Assembly (NCBI RefSeq): GCF_905175385.1
Contig: NZ_HG992749.1
Span: 930,001 to 994,000 of the forward strand
Direction of reading: 5' to 3'
Source: Vibrio sp. B1FLJ16
GTDB taxonomy: Bacteria; Pseudomonadota; Gammaproteobacteria; Enterobacterales; Vibrionaceae
DNA length: 64,000 bases
This document shows positions 36,703-46,536 of the stretch, one piece after another. Every line of letters starts with the position of its first letter. The stretch's first letter is position 1. Both the position numbers and the translations under genes were made by a program. The notes under the pieces are model-generated. The model did not search any database. It had not been told where the DNA came from and was given only the letters and a program-made list of their open reading frames with translations.

Positions 36703-36996
36703 ATGTTTAATATGAAGTGGGTTTTGACTTTGTGTTTATGTATGTTTGCACCGCTTGGCTTGGCGGCAGACTCGGACACAGATAAATATGAAGGCATTGA
36801 AATTACAGTTAATGTGAATACTGCATCTGCAAAAGAAATCGCGACAATGCTGAAAGGTATTGGTGCAAAGAAAGCACAGGATATAGTGGACTACCGTACC
36901 GAGCACGGTCCGTTTAAAACCGTAAATGAGCTTTCCAATATTAAAGGAATTGGTGCGGCTACTCTGGAGAAAAATGAAGGGCGTATTCTCCTCTAG
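36703..36996 (+). CDS. comEA: ComEA-like helix-hairpin-helix DNA-uptake protein
   Basis: 97 residues from ATG 36703 (GAGAGA upstream; the frame opens with TTG 36691). Sec signal peptide (cleavage near GLAAD), then two helix-hairpin-helix motifs: VNVNTASAKEIATMLKGIG and FKTVNELSNIKGIG. In V. cholerae this protein, also encoded next to ppiD, binds incoming DNA in the periplasm and ratchets it inward during natural transformation. Expected regulators are TfoX/QstR (known from Vibrio; no site inspected). Confidence 0.92.
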   Translation: MFNMKWVLTLCLCMFAPLGLAADSDTDKYEGIEITVNVNTASAKEIATMLKGIGAKKAQDIVDYRTEHGPFKTVNELSNIKGIGAATLEKNEGRILL

Positions 36997-37042
36997 CTAC
37001 GAACTTTTTACATTACTTTGTTTGAGTTTCCAATTACTGCTT

Positions 37043-37080
37043 TCCCGAGCCAAACCGTTTTCGTGGCTCGGGATTTTTTC
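37043..37080 (+). terminator. Terminator after comEA
   Basis: 10-bp stem TCCCGAGCCA / TGGCTCGGGA with an 11-nt loop, followed by TTTTTTC. Confidence 0.9.
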
Positions 37081-37090
37081 TCCAAACATT

Positions 37091-37642
37091 TTATCCAAAC
37101 AGGCGACGGTGAAAGCCTTTTTCTATTAGTGCCATACCAAGCCCTCCGATTGCCCCAAACATATGTGCATCTACCGCAACACGTGCACCAATCATCGCTG
37201 CTGTGCTCGTCGAAGGGCCATAAACTTGCTCCCATACTACTTTAGCAACCAAGCCTGCAACGAGTAATATACTGCTTCTTCTTGCTTCAAAAACTTCCCG
37301 AAGGGCCCAGAAACCGAACAGTCCGTGCAGTACTCCTGACAGCCCGACGTAGACTGACATATTCGTAACTAAGTTTAGTGCACCAACGAAAGTACAAAGC
37401 AAAAGAAAAACGATAAGGAAGTTTCGTGTACTTGGGCGGAAAATGAAGCTAATCACCCATAGCCCTGCCAGGTTCATCCCTAAATGAGCAAAGTTGGTAT
37501 GAGTTAAATTTCCTGTTACGATTCGCCACCACTCTCCGTGACGAATATTATAAGCATGCCATTCACTCATGCTTGTCAAAGGCTCAAACTGTAGCGCTAA
37601 GCAGATAACGCTGATAATTGTCAGCAAAGTATAAAGGTTCAC
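37091..37642 (-). CDS. rrtA: Rhombosortase (rhomboid-family GlyGly-CTERM protease)
   Basis: 183 residues, about six membrane helices. A compact rhomboid with the nucleophile in GLSGVLHG (Ser102) and the base in DAHMFGAIGG (His160); the G-x-S-G-V-L-H-G form is the RrtA signature. It also has the rhomboid HxxxN element (THTNFAHLGMNLAG). Rhombosortases cut the GlyGly-CTERM tail of type II-secreted proteins. A matching substrate, the M6 protease at 9258-12239, is in this window. The GTG start at 37642 is only 3 bp from the start of the divergent gene, so its promoter must lie inside that gene. Confidence 0.92.
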   Translation of the reverse strand: MNLYTLLTIISVICLALQFEPLTSMSEWHAYNIRHGEWWRIVTGNLTHTNFAHLGMNLAGLWVISFIFRPSTRNFLIVFLLLCTFVGALNLVTNMSVYVGLSGVLHGLFGFWALREVFEARRSSILLVAGLVAKVVWEQVYGPSTSTAAMIGARVAVDAHMFGAIGGLGMALIEKGFHRRLFG

Positions 37643-37645
37643 TCT

Positions 37646-38266
37646 ATGTCTCGTTATTGTTCTCAGTGTGGAAAATCACGCAAAGCTTGTATTTGCTCCT
37701 GGATTGTACCGCTAGAAAGCGCAGTTGAACTTATCATTCTTCAGCATCGTAGTGAAGAGCATCGTCCCCTGGGTACGGCACGGATTCTCAAATTAAGTTT
37801 AGAAAACTGTACTTGCCTGATCGGTGAGGACTTTTCTCAGGATCAAACGCTTAACAATCTGCTTGCTGATGACAACTATCAACATATGATTCTCTACCCG
37901 TCTGAGCAGTCCGTTTGCCTTTCAGAACTTGTCGAAGGCGAGGGCATTAATAAAAAGAAGACTCGTTTGATACTGCTGGATGGAACGTGGAAGAAAGCGT
38001 ATAAAATGTGGCAGCTGTCGAGTAATCTGCATTCTCTGCCAACAGTCAGGCTACCTGATAATCTTCAGGGGAGTTATACGATCCGTAAAGCGCCGTCTGA
38101 GAACAGCTTATCAACAGTAGAGGCTGGTTTTTATGCGTTAAGTCAGCTCGAACCGACAAACAATTTCACGCCTTTACTAACGGCATTTGAAAAGATGATA
38201 GAGTTTCAAATCGCCCAGATGCCTCCGGGCGTTTTTGAAAAGAACTATTTGAAAATAACTGGTTGA
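37646..38266 (+). CDS. tapT: DTW-domain tRNA-uridine aminocarboxypropyltransferase (TapT/YfiP-like)
   Basis: 206 residues. N-terminal Cys cluster (C5, C8, C15, C17 in YCSQCGKSRKACIC) and the DTW-family block LILLDGTWKKAYKMW (near 105-120), followed by SYTIRKAP and LSTVEAG. The family installs acp3 on uridine 47 of some tRNAs using S-adenosylmethionine. The motif here reads D-G-T-W. Start codon is 3 bp from the divergent rhombosortase start. Convergent with the dGTPase-like gene 17 bp downstream, with no terminator seen. Confidence 0.82.
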   Translation: MSRYCSQCGKSRKACICSWIVPLESAVELIILQHRSEEHRPLGTARILKLSLENCTCLIGEDFSQDQTLNNLLADDNYQHMILYPSEQSVCLSELVEGEGINKKKTRLILLDGTWKKAYKMWQLSSNLHSLPTVRLPDNLQGSYTIRKAPSENSLSTVEAGFYALSQLEPTNNFTPLLTAFEKMIEFQIAQMPPGVFEKNYLKITG

Positions 38267-38283
38267 AGGGATTATAAATACAG

Positions 38284-39606
38284 CTATAAGGACATTGGCG
38301 AGAACAGTTGTCGATGGAGTTTCTGTGCGTGACCGTCTGTCATGGCTGAAATGTAGTCGGCGATTATTCTCATTTTGTCGCTTTCTGTTACTGCTTCGCA
38401 CCAAAGTGCTTTGGTGTGGATTGGGAGCAGGCGCTCAGGCGCAGCGGTCAGCGCTTCAAATAAATCCATGATGATCTGCTGACCCTTATACTCCACAATT
38501 TGTACTTGCGGCACTTGAATAACATACTGACTGACAAAGCTTTTCAGGAGTTCTAGAGCTTTTGCTGTCTGCGGCTCTAAGCAGGCATTCCAGGCTAGCA
38601 GCGGGCTGGTAAATACTTCATCTACGGCTTGTATTGAAATACTGGTAAGTAAGGCATTAACCATACCGCCAATCGCGTCTTTTCTTTCATGGTGTTTACC
38701 GCTAAACAACATTTGCCCGATAGAGTCAATATGTGCTTCAAACCACGGGTCACCACAACTGGATAGATGACGTGCCGCGCCATCTTGCCATTGCTGACGA
38801 GTTACCATTCCGAGGACAATCGCGTCTTCGAGATCGTGAACTCCATAGGCAATATCATCTGCAAGCTCCATGATCGAGCAATCAAGCGATTTAAAGCGAG
38901 TTTTACTGTGCTCAAACTCCGACTCTGGTTCATAACGCATCTGGCTAAGCAAGGTTTTATCTGTGTCTGTAAGAGGCTCAAGAACCCAGTCGAATAACGC
39001 TTTGTCGCAGTCATAAATCCCTTTCGCCGGATACCATTCGTGTGCTTTCAGTTTACGTTGATGCTCGGCAGGAGGCGGTAAACTGGTTGAGCGAGTCTGA
39101 CTAATCAGAGCCGGGTACTTAATCAGGCCAAGCAAAGTTCGGCGTGACAGATTCATACCAAAGTGTTCCGTATACGGCTCTAACTTGGTCACGATACGAA
39201 AGGTTTGTGCATTGCCTTCGAATCCGCCGTGTTCACGCATCATGTAGTTCAATGCGGTTTCCCCACCATGTCCATAAGGCGGATGACCAATATCATGTGC
39301 CAGACAAAGTGAATCTATCAGGCTGTCGGAGGGCAACAGATAACGAAATTCCGGTTGTTTCTTTTTCAGCTGTGCAACGATACCTGTGCCCAGCTGAGCC
39401 GCTTCGATGGAGTGGGTTAAACGGGTTCGGTGGAAGTCTTCAAGACTGTTGCCGTGCACCTGTGTCTTGGCTTGTAAGCGGCGAAACGCAGCAGAATGCA
39501 GAATACGTGCTCTGTCGCGCTGATATGGGCTGCGGTGGTCGTCCCGGCGGATTTTGTGCTCGTCATCATGGCGCTCTTGCCATTGAGTGTGTAATTCAAA
39601 TGACAC
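38284..39606 (-). CDS. dgt: dGTPase-like HD-domain nucleotide triphosphohydrolase
   Basis: 440 residues from GTG 39606, which is preceded by GGAG with ideal 6-bp spacing; the longer TTG start at 39618 would touch the yfbR stop. The N-terminal signature is DDHRSPYQRDRARILHSAAFRRLQ, and the HD metal site is LAHDIGHPPYGHGGE. Hydrolyses dGTP (or other dNTPs) to nucleoside plus triphosphate. Related enzymes deplete dNTPs and can restrict phages in some bacteria. Lies immediately downstream of yfbR in one operon. Confidence 0.9.
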   Translation of the reverse strand: MSFELHTQWQERHDDEHKIRRDDHRSPYQRDRARILHSAAFRRLQAKTQVHGNSLEDFHRTRLTHSIEAAQLGTGIVAQLKKKQPEFRYLLPSDSLIDSLCLAHDIGHPPYGHGGETALNYMMREHGGFEGNAQTFRIVTKLEPYTEHFGMNLSRRTLLGLIKYPALISQTRSTSLPPPAEHQRKLKAHEWYPAKGIYDCDKALFDWVLEPLTDTDKTLLSQMRYEPESEFEHSKTRFKSLDCSIMELADDIAYGVHDLEDAIVLGMVTRQQWQDGAARHLSSCGDPWFEAHIDSIGQMLFSGKHHERKDAIGGMVNALLTSISIQAVDEVFTSPLLAWNACLEPQTAKALELLKSFVSQYVIQVPQVQIVEYKGQQIIMDLFEALTAAPERLLPIHTKALWCEAVTESDKMRIIADYISAMTDGHAQKLHRQLFSPMSL

Positions 39607-39618
39607 TTGTGTCTCCAA

Positions 39619-40203
39619 CTAGCTAATTTCATCCAGTGACAACTCAAAGCTCGGGGCAAAGGTAGTCAGAAAATAATCCATTTCTGGTGTGTGTCGTTCC
39701 TGAAGCGTGACCTCAAGGCGTTTTTTCGCAAGTGCAAATTCGTGGTTTCCTGCACTCAGCTCTTCTAAGCATTTAAGATAAGCACAAACTGAGTCAGCTT
39801 GTTTGACGATTTTCGCATCTTCTTCGTGCGCGGAATGTGAGAGTAGAAAAGGCGCAAAGTCGTCGTGGAACTCTTCCGGTAGCATCGACAGGAGTTTCTG
39901 TTCCGCTGCTGCTTCTATTTTCTTATATTCTTTACTGATTTCTGGGTTGTAGTATTTTACCGGAGTCGGTAAGTCGCCGGTAAGGACTTCACTGGAGTCA
40001 TGATACATCGCAAGCAGTGCGATTCTTTCGGCGTTAACACTTCCGCCGAATTTTTTGTTTTTGATAAGCGCTAAAGCGTGAGCGACAAAAGCAACCTGTA
40101 AACTATGCTCTGAGACGTTCTCTGTTGACACAGAGCGCATTAGCGGCCAGCGTTGGATCAGCTTCATTCTTGCCAAATGGGCGAAAAAATGACTTTCTTT
40201 CAT
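39619..40203 (-). CDS. yfbR: 5'-deoxynucleotidase YfbR
   Basis: 194 residues. HD-domain phosphohydrolase; N-terminal [20 protein letters not shown] and metal-site [19 protein letters not shown] match E. coli YfbR, which dephosphorylates deoxyribonucleoside 5'-monophosphates. ATG 40203 has AGGAGA upstream. The next gene (dGTPase-like) begins just after its stop, so the pair forms a dNTP-catabolism operon. Confidence 0.93.
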   Translation of the reverse strand: MKESHFFAHLARMKLIQRWPLMRSVSTENVSEHSLQVAFVAHALALIKNKKFGGSVNAERIALLAMYHDSSEVLTGDLPTPVKYYNPEISKEYKKIEAAAEQKLLSMLPEEFHDDFAPFLLSHSAHEEDAKIVKQADSVCAYLKCLEELSAGNHEFALAKKRLEVTLQERHTPEMDYFLTTFAPSFELSLDEIS

Positions 40204-40224
40204 GGCTTTCTCCTATTCTGGAAT

Positions 40225-40251
40225 AAAAAAAGGAGCTCGTTATGAGCTCCT
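40225..40251 (-). terminator. Terminator after alaA
   Basis: Stem AGGAGCTC / GAGCTCCT with a 5-nt loop; on the minus strand it is followed by TTTTTT. Confidence 0.88.
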
Positions 40252-40280
40252 ATAAGCATATGAGAGATCGGAATTAATTA

Positions 40281-41495
40281 CTACTGGCTATAGGTAGATA
40301 AGAAACGTTCGAATCGTCCGATTGCGGTTTCAAGATCTTCAACATGTGGCAGCGTAACTATCCGGAAGTGATCCGGTTTTGGCCAGTTGAAGCCGGTGCC
40401 CTGAACGAGCAACACTTTTTCCTGCTTCAGGAAATCAAGCACCATTTGCTGGTCATTCTTGATGTTGTATTTTTTGGTATCAATTTTCGGGAACAGGTAC
40501 ATAGCACCTTTAGGCTTAACGCAGGATACACCCGGAATTTGCGTGATCAGTTCGTAAGCGCGATTACGTTGCTCAAGCAAGCGACCGCCAGGAAGTATCA
40601 GCTCATTGATGCTCTGATAACCACCCAACGCAGTCTGGATAGCGTGTTGCATCGGAACGTTGGCGCACAAACGCATAGAGGACAGCAGCTCTAGCCCTTT
40701 CACATAACCTTCAGCCAAATGTTTAGGGCCGGTCAGGAACATCCAGCCACCACGGAAGCCACAAACACGGTATGCTTTGGACAGACCGTTAAATGTCATT
40801 ACCAATACATCTTCAGTCAGGGTCGCGACAGATGTGTGCGTTGCACCGTCGTAAAGGACTTTGTCGTAAATTTCGTCAGCAAAGATGATCAGTTTATGCT
40901 GACGGGCAATTTCTATCATTTCGAGAAGGAAATCTCTGCTGTAGACCGCACCCGTCGGGTTGTTCGGGTTGATCAGGACAAGTCCACGAGTCTTTGGTGT
41001 GATCTTACTCTTGATATCTTCGAGATCCGGGTACCAATCTGATTGTTCATCACACAGGTAATGGACAGGCTTACCGCCAGACAAAGCCACAGAGGCAGTC
41101 CATAGCGGATAGTCCGGAGCAGGGATCAACATTTCGTCGCCATTGTTCAAGAGCGCTTGCATCGACATCATGATGAGCTCAGATACGCCGTTGCCGACAT
41201 ACACATCTTCTACATCCAGAGAGCGTATACCTTTGCGCTGATAGTGTTGAACAACCGCTTTACGTGCCGAGTAAATACCTTTGGAATCACAGTAACCCTG
41301 AGAAGTTGGCATATTCCGGATTACATCTACTAGAATCTCATCAGGGGCGTCAAAACCAAATGGGGCGGGGTTGCCAATATTTAGCTTTAGGATTTTATGC
41401 CCTTCTTCCTCCATGCGTTTAGCATGTTTGAGTACAGGTCCCCTAATGTCATAGCAGACATTATCGAGTTTTGACGACATCCCGATATTTTGCAT
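40281..41495 (-). CDS. alaA: Alanine transaminase AlaA (glutamate-pyruvate aminotransferase)
   Basis: 404 residues, close to E. coli AlaA (YfbQ) throughout. Class I/II PLP aminotransferase: ligand segment NIGNPAPFGFDAPDE, INPNNPTGAVYS, FADEIYDK and the PLP lysine in NGLSKAYRVCGFRGGW. Main route of alanine synthesis from pyruvate in relatives. ATG 41495; a long inverted repeat lies 33 bp upstream. Confidence 0.95.
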   Translation of the reverse strand: MQNIGMSSKLDNVCYDIRGPVLKHAKRMEEEGHKILKLNIGNPAPFGFDAPDEILVDVIRNMPTSQGYCDSKGIYSARKAVVQHYQRKGIRSLDVEDVYVGNGVSELIMMSMQALLNNGDEMLIPAPDYPLWTASVALSGGKPVHYLCDEQSDWYPDLEDIKSKITPKTRGLVLINPNNPTGAVYSRDFLLEMIEIARQHKLIIFADEIYDKVLYDGATHTSVATLTEDVLVMTFNGLSKAYRVCGFRGGWMFLTGPKHLAEGYVKGLELLSSMRLCANVPMQHAIQTALGGYQSINELILPGGRLLEQRNRAYELITQIPGVSCVKPKGAMYLFPKIDTKKYNIKNDQQMVLDFLKQEKVLLVQGTGFNWPKPDHFRIVTLPHVEDLETAIGRFERFLSTYSQ

Positions 41496-41527
41496 TGTTT
41501 GATTCCTAAAAATTCATTAATTTCTTT

Positions 41528-41555
41528 ATTAAAATACAGTAATTTGTATTTTAAT
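41528..41555. promoter_or_regulatory. Long inverted repeat upstream of alaA
   Basis: Perfect 10-bp arms ATTAAAATAC and GTATTTTAAT separated by 8 bp, 33 bp before the alaA start. AT-rich and without a following T-tract, so an operator (for example for an Lrp-type regulator, as known for E. coli alaA) is more likely than a terminator. Confidence 0.5.
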
Positions 41556-41641
41556 AGAATATATATCTGTAAATTATCTGTTCGCTGGTTGTGTTTTAGT
41601 CGACGGCTATTTTGAGAGTGTACAAAAGATCGCATAGTCCC

Positions 41642-41670
41642 TTGATTTGCTTAAGGTCTAAACATAGAGT
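41642..41670 (+). promoter_or_regulatory. Candidate promoter of the men operon
   Basis: TTGATT, 17-bp spacer, TAGAGT, ending 42 bp before the menF start. Matches sigma-70 consensus at 4 of 6 in each box. Confidence 0.35.
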
Positions 41671-41712
41671 AGCCAATAGTTACCCTTTATCCTCACAGAC
41701 TACGAGGTTGAT

Positions 41713-43020
41713 TTGTCTCAGTTCTATCAAGCCGTACAAAGAATTATCAAACAAGTTCAGAAAACAGAAGGCAATCCGATGCGTCTGGTGGAGCCTCTTA
41801 ATGAGAAACCTCATTTCTCGTTTATTGATTGGCTTGATGCTCAACCACTTTTTCCCAAGTTTTACTGGCAATCCCGTGATACTCGTGAAGAAGTTGTCGC
41901 GCTAGGGCAGTTGCATACTTTTGTAGATCCCGGCGCTGCCTACACGATTTTGGGAGAGGGACAAAGAGTGTGGGGCGGGCGTTCGTTCGACGGTCAACAT
42001 GAAAAAAATCGCCGTTGTATGCCTTCGTTTTTCTTCTTACCTCAAATTGAGCTGATTCGTTTTGATGATCAATGGTCACTGGCTGTTAATGTTGATGAAG
42101 ATAAAACTCGTACCCTGGCCGGGCTGCAGAAACTTGTCTGTGATGTGGCTGCATTAACTCCAATCTCTTCGCATATTCGCTCTATCGTACATACGCCGAC
42201 TCAGTCTGAATGGAGTGAGTTAGTCAGCAAGGTGCTTGCCGGTATTGATAACGAAGATTACAAAAAAGTCGTTCTTGCACGATGTTCAACTCTTCAACTC
42301 GACAATGAGCTTAGTGCCGCGCAGTTACTTAAAGCGAGTTACAGCCAGAACCACCACAGCTTTCATTTCCTTTTCAGTTTGGATCGAAAACACAGCTTCA
42401 TGGGCTCGACGCCGGAACGCCTCTATTCTCGAGTTGGTCAGGAACTTTATACTGAAGCACTGGCTGGCACGATTGGGCGCGGAGATAACGCGACTCACGA
42501 TATGGAACTAGCAAACTGGTTGTCGCAGGATCTGAAGAATCTCAATGAAAACCAGTACGTCGTAGACGATATTATCGATCGCTTGTCCGAGCATTCTGAG
42601 TCTGTGGAGGTCGAGGCTGAACCACGGCTGGTACGTCTTCGAAAAGTGCAGCATTTAAAGCGTAATATCCATGCGAGTCTGAAATCGGGGATTAATGGTG
42701 TGCAGTTGCTATCGGCTCTGCAACCCACTGCTGCGGTCGCCGGACTGCCACGCCAGGAGTCAATGGAATTTATTTTAGATAATGAACCGTTTGCCCGCGG
42801 TTGGTACGCCGGTTCTATGGGATACTTAAGCCATGAACGGGCAGAGTTTTGTGTAGCAATAAGAAGTGCGTTGGTCCTTGGCGATCAGGTACAGCTTTTT
42901 GCCGGTGCAGGCATTGTGCCGGGATCGGTTGCGGAACATGAGTGGGCGGAGCTGGATAAAAAAATGTCAACATTGCTAACACTTATCGCCGATCACTCTC
43001 CGCTTGGAGTGGCATCATGA
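41713..43020 (+). CDS. menF: Isochorismate synthase MenF
   Basis: 435 residues, TTG start with GAGG 5 bp upstream. The chorismate-binding domain occupies the C-terminal two-thirds, with KKVVLARCS, GSTPERLY, TEALAGTIGRG, HLKRNIHASL and the PTAAVAGLPR block. Converts chorismate to isochorismate for menaquinone. A siderophore isochorismate synthase is the alternative, but the position at the head of menDHBCE argues for MenF. Stop overlaps menD (ATGA). Confidence 0.94.
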   Translation: MSQFYQAVQRIIKQVQKTEGNPMRLVEPLNEKPHFSFIDWLDAQPLFPKFYWQSRDTREEVVALGQLHTFVDPGAAYTILGEGQRVWGGRSFDGQHEKNRRCMPSFFFLPQIELIRFDDQWSLAVNVDEDKTRTLAGLQKLVCDVAALTPISSHIRSIVHTPTQSEWSELVSKVLAGIDNEDYKKVVLARCSTLQLDNELSAAQLLKASYSQNHHSFHFLFSLDRKHSFMGSTPERLYSRVGQELYTEALAGTIGRGDNATHDMELANWLSQDLKNLNENQYVVDDIIDRLSEHSESVEVEAEPRLVRLRKVQHLKRNIHASLKSGINGVQLLSALQPTAAVAGLPRQESMEFILDNEPFARGWYAGSMGYLSHERAEFCVAIRSALVLGDQVQLFAGAGIVPGSVAEHEWAELDKKMSTLLTLIADHSPLGVAS

Positions 43021-44735
43021 GTCATGATCAAGCTGTAATAAATCGTATCTGGTCTGAAACCTTACTCACAGAACTGAATCGATTTGGGGTAGAGCACGTT
43101 TGTATTGCACCAGGTTCTCGCTCAACACCATTAACGCTAGAAGCCGCTGATAACCCCGATTTTACGATTCATACCCATTTCGATGAGCGCGGGCTGGGCT
43201 TTATGGCGCTCGGTTTGGCGAAAGCGAGTCAGAGTCCGGTCGCGGTAATTGTTACATCGGGAACTGCTGTCGCAAACTTACTTCCGGCGGTTGCTGAAGC
43301 CAGGCTGACAGGTGAAAAGCTGGTGCTGCTAACTGCTGATCGCCCTGTTGAGCTGGTGGGCTGCGGAGCTAATCAGGCCATCGATCAGCTGGGGATATTT
43401 TCTCAGCATGTATCAGCCAGTCTGAACCTACCAAGCCCGACACTGAATACCTCTCTCAACTGGCTGCTTACGTCTATTGATGATGTGATGTTTACCCAAA
43501 AGCAGAATGGCTGTGCGGTTCATATCAACTGCGCTTTCCCGGAGCCGCTTTATTCCACTGGCGCTAAAAGCGAATACCACTCTTATCTCAGTACGGTAAC
43601 CGCCTGGCGGGAAAGCCGCAGCACCTACACTACGCGTTTTAGTTCACTTTCTGCCGGAGAGATACCGTCGTGTAAGGATAAAAAGGGGGTGGTGCTTATC
43701 GGCAGTCTTCCTCTAAAGCAGGCTCATGCTGCACTTTCATTTGCGCAACAAATGGATTGGCCTGTGCTAGCGGACCCGCAGAGCGGTATCAGCTCTGAGT
43801 GGGCGCACTATGATTTGTGGCTGCCTGCATCGAACCTCGCGCAGCAGTTAGAGTCATGTGATCTGATTGTCCAGTTTGGTAGCCGTATTATTTCTAAAAG
43901 GTTGAATCATTGGATTGAGAATCAGATCAGTCACTGCAATCAAGGCAAACCTGTTGATTATTGGTATATTTCTGAACGACCTGGCCGCAATAACCAAAGC
44001 CACTTACCTCAGTTGCACTGGATTGAATCTCCTGAAAATTGGGTGGCGCGTGTTGGTAAAGTAGTTGCTAAGGAGTCTGGATGGGCAAATCAGCTAAGAA
44101 CAGAGATTGAGCAAGTAAGTAGGCATATCCATGACTCATTTCTGAGTGCATCGGCTTTTGACTTAAATGAAGTCGCCTTGGCTGTGGATATTGAGGAAAG
44201 AGCGAGAAATGTCGATGTCTTTCTGGGTAATAGCCTATTCGTTCGCTTGGTCGATATGTTCGGCCGATTATGCAATACGGAAGTGTTTTCTAATCGCGGT
44301 GCGTCGGGTATTGACGGCGTCCTGGCAACGGCTTCTGGCGTTCAGCGCACTCGGGGAAATCCTTTGCTGGTTTATATTGGAGATACCTCTGCTTTATATG
44401 ATCTCAACTCACTATCACTGTTTACCCACAACGCACAGCCGGCGGTCATCGTTATCACTAACAATGACGGCGGGGCGATTTTTGACATTCTTCCTGTGCC
44501 AGCAGAAAGACGTCAGGCTTATTACCAAATGCCTCATGGTTACCAGTTCGAACATGCTGCCAAACAGTTTGGTTTGAGTTACCAACAACCAAAAATGCTA
44601 GAGCAGTATCAACGAATAGTCTCTGAGCATTTTGAATGGGGCCAGGGCACGTTAGTGGTAGAAGTACAAACGCCACCTAACCAAGCTGTTGAACTTATTA
44701 AAATATTCAATAAGACTCTGCATGCTAAGTTCTGA
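43017..44735 (+). CDS. menD: SEPHCHC synthase MenD
   Basis: 572 residues. Thiamine-diphosphate enzyme joining isochorismate and 2-oxoglutarate. N-terminal pyrimidine-binding domain with [17 protein letters not shown] and the catalytic Glu in [10 protein letters not shown]-terminal PP domain with [16 protein letters not shown] and [12 protein letters not shown]...NNDGG. Overlaps menF by 4 bp and menH by 14 bp. Confidence 0.96.
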   Translation: MSHDQAVINRIWSETLLTELNRFGVEHVCIAPGSRSTPLTLEAADNPDFTIHTHFDERGLGFMALGLAKASQSPVAVIVTSGTAVANLLPAVAEARLTGEKLVLLTADRPVELVGCGANQAIDQLGIFSQHVSASLNLPSPTLNTSLNWLLTSIDDVMFTQKQNGCAVHINCAFPEPLYSTGAKSEYHSYLSTVTAWRESRSTYTTRFSSLSAGEIPSCKDKKGVVLIGSLPLKQAHAALSFAQQMDWPVLADPQSGISSEWAHYDLWLPASNLAQQLESCDLIVQFGSRIISKRLNHWIENQISHCNQGKPVDYWYISERPGRNNQSHLPQLHWIESPENWVARVGKVVAKESGWANQLRTEIEQVSRHIHDSFLSASAFDLNEVALAVDIEERARNVDVFLGNSLFVRLVDMFGRLCNTEVFSNRGASGIDGVLATASGVQRTRGNPLLVYIGDTSALYDLNSLSLFTHNAQPAVIVITNNDGGAIFDILPVPAERRQAYYQMPHGYQFEHAAKQFGLSYQQPKMLEQYQRIVSEHFEWGQGTLVVEVQTPPNQAVELIKIFNKTLHAKF

Positions 44736-45513
44736 GTTCTTTCCCGCAACGGAAAAGCACCAAAGCGGCGCTATGCCCACTTTGGTGTTTTTACATGGTT
44801 TGTTGGGAAGTGGTGAGGACTGGCAAACTTGTCTGGATGAGTTACCCCAGTTTGACCGGCTGACCATTGATTTACCCGGACATGGTGCCAGTCAGTCTGT
44901 CGAGTGCAGAGATTTAGACGATTGCTGCAAACTTGTCAGTTCTACACTATCTTTATTGTTTCCCTCACACCAACCACTTATTGTGATTAGTTACTCCATG
45001 GGTGGTCGAATTGCGATGCACGGACTCGCTTCTAATTGCTTCTCAGATCTCAATATTCGAACCGCAATTATAGAAGGGGGAAACTTCGGGCTTCAAACAG
45101 AGTCAGAGAGACGAGCGAGGTTAGAAAACGACTATCGTTGGGCAATACGTTTTAAAACCGAGCCGCTTGAACACGTTTTGAGCGATTGGTATCAACAAGC
45201 GGTGTTTTCTTCACTAAATCATGAGCAAAGACAAACATTAATTACAAAGCGCAGTGCTAATCTTGGCGCGGCGGTAGCTAATATGTTGCTGGCGACATCG
45301 TTGTCAAAGCAAGCTTATCTTTTGCCAGCATTACAACAGCAAGGTGTGCCGGTTTATTACCTGTGTGGCACAAAAGATAAAAAATTCAGTCAGCTGGCAG
45401 AAAGTTGCGGGTTGACGTATCGACAAATAAAGGGGGCAGGGCACAACGCCCACCAAGAGCAACCAGAACAGTTTGCGATACATGTAAAACAAATCATTCA
45501 ATCTCACCTGTGA
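44722..45513 (+). CDS. menH: SHCHC synthase MenH (alpha/beta hydrolase)
   Basis: 263 residues from ATG 44722, overlapping menD by 14 bp; ATG 44773 is an alternative that begins just before the core strand. Oxyanion segment [12 protein letters not shown], nucleophile Ser92 in [10 protein letters not shown], and C-terminal His in [14 protein letters not shown]. Eliminates pyruvate from SEPHCHC. Neither candidate start has a strong ribosome-binding site, which fits translational coupling to menD. Confidence 0.92.
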   Translation: MLSSEFFPATEKHQSGAMPTLVFLHGLLGSGEDWQTCLDELPQFDRLTIDLPGHGASQSVECRDLDDCCKLVSSTLSLLFPSHQPLIVISYSMGGRIAMHGLASNCFSDLNIRTAIIEGGNFGLQTESERRARLENDYRWAIRFKTEPLEHVLSDWYQQAVFSSLNHEQRQTLITKRSANLGAAVANMLLATSLSKQAYLLPALQQQGVPVYYLCGTKDKKFSQLAESCGLTYRQIKGAGHNAHQEQPEQFAIHVKQIIQSHL

Positions 45514-45543
45514 GTGAGAGTAACGATAACAATGGGAACCACC

Positions 45544-46410
45544 ATGGCAAAAACAGTAGGTATTTCTGAAGAGGAGCTTTACGCTCCGGTTGAATGGAAA
45601 GATTGCAGCGAGAAGTATGAAGATATCCATTATCACAAGTCTGTCGATGGTATCGCGAAAATAACCATTGCGCGTCCGCAAGTACGTAATGCATTCCGTC
45701 CGCAAACAGTAAAAGAGATGATTGATGCGTTAGCAGATGCACGTTACGACTCTGCTGTCGGCGTCATTATCCTTACCGGTCTGGGTGAGGATGCCTTCTG
45801 TTCTGGTGGTGACCAGAAGATTCGTGGTGACTACGGTGGTTACAAAGATGACCAAGGCACTCATCACTTAAACGTACTGGATTTCCAACGAGATATCCGT
45901 ACTTGTCCAAAACCTGTTATAGCATCAGTGGCAGGATGGGCAGTCGGTGGTGGCCACGTACTGCACATGATGTGCGACTTAACCATTGCGGCAGAAAACG
46001 CACAGTTTGGTCAGACAGGACCTAAAGTGGGCTCATTTGACGGTGGTTGGGGCGCTTCTTACATGGCTCGTATTGTTGGCCAGAAGAAAGCTCGCGAAAT
46101 TTGGTTCCTATGCCGCTTCTACAACGCGCAGGAAGCATTGGATATGGGCTTGGTTAATACCGTTGTGCCACTTGATGATCTTGAAAAAGAAACGGTTCGT
46201 TGGTGCCGTGAAGTACTGCAACACAGCCCAATGGCATTGCGCTGTCTGAAAGCTGCCCTGAATGCTGACTGTGATGGTCAGGCAGGTCTGCAAGAACTTG
46301 CGGGTAACGCAACCATGATGTTCTACATGACTGACGAAGGTCAGGAAGGTCGTAACGCTTTTAACGAGAAGCGTCGCCCGGACTTCGATAAATTCCCTCG
46401 TAACCCTTAA
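45544..46410 (+). CDS. menB: 1,4-dihydroxy-2-naphthoyl-CoA synthase MenB
   Basis: 288 residues from ATG 45544 (GGGA 6 bp upstream; ATG 45532 also possible). Crotonase-fold ring-closing enzyme, nearly superimposable on E. coli Men[49 protein letters not shown] and [17 protein letters not shown]. Lies 30 bp after menH. Confidence 0.97.
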   Translation: MAKTVGISEEELYAPVEWKDCSEKYEDIHYHKSVDGIAKITIARPQVRNAFRPQTVKEMIDALADARYDSAVGVIILTGLGEDAFCSGGDQKIRGDYGGYKDDQGTHHLNVLDFQRDIRTCPKPVIASVAGWAVGGGHVLHMMCDLTIAAENAQFGQTGPKVGSFDGGWGASYMARIVGQKKAREIWFLCRFYNAQEALDMGLVNTVVPLDDLEKETVRWCREVLQHSPMALRCLKAALNADCDGQAGLQELAGNATMMFYMTDEGQEGRNAFNEKRRPDFDKFPRNP

Positions 46411-46459
46411 TTTTCCGTATAGCAGTGCACCTTAACGTTGCTCTGTATTTGATTTGACT

Positions 46460-46512
46460 CAAGCATCTCACCTATCGGTAATATGGCTGCTTTTGATTAG
46501 CCAAGATGCTTG
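46460..46512 (+). other. Intra-operon stem-loop between menB and menC
   Basis: CAAGCATCT and AGATGCTTG can pair across a 35-nt loop inside the 126-bp gap. No T-tract. May influence mRNA stability; no other feature was seen in the gap. Confidence 0.35.
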
Positions 46513-46536
46513 GATTACGCGGTTTAGGAGAGGATG

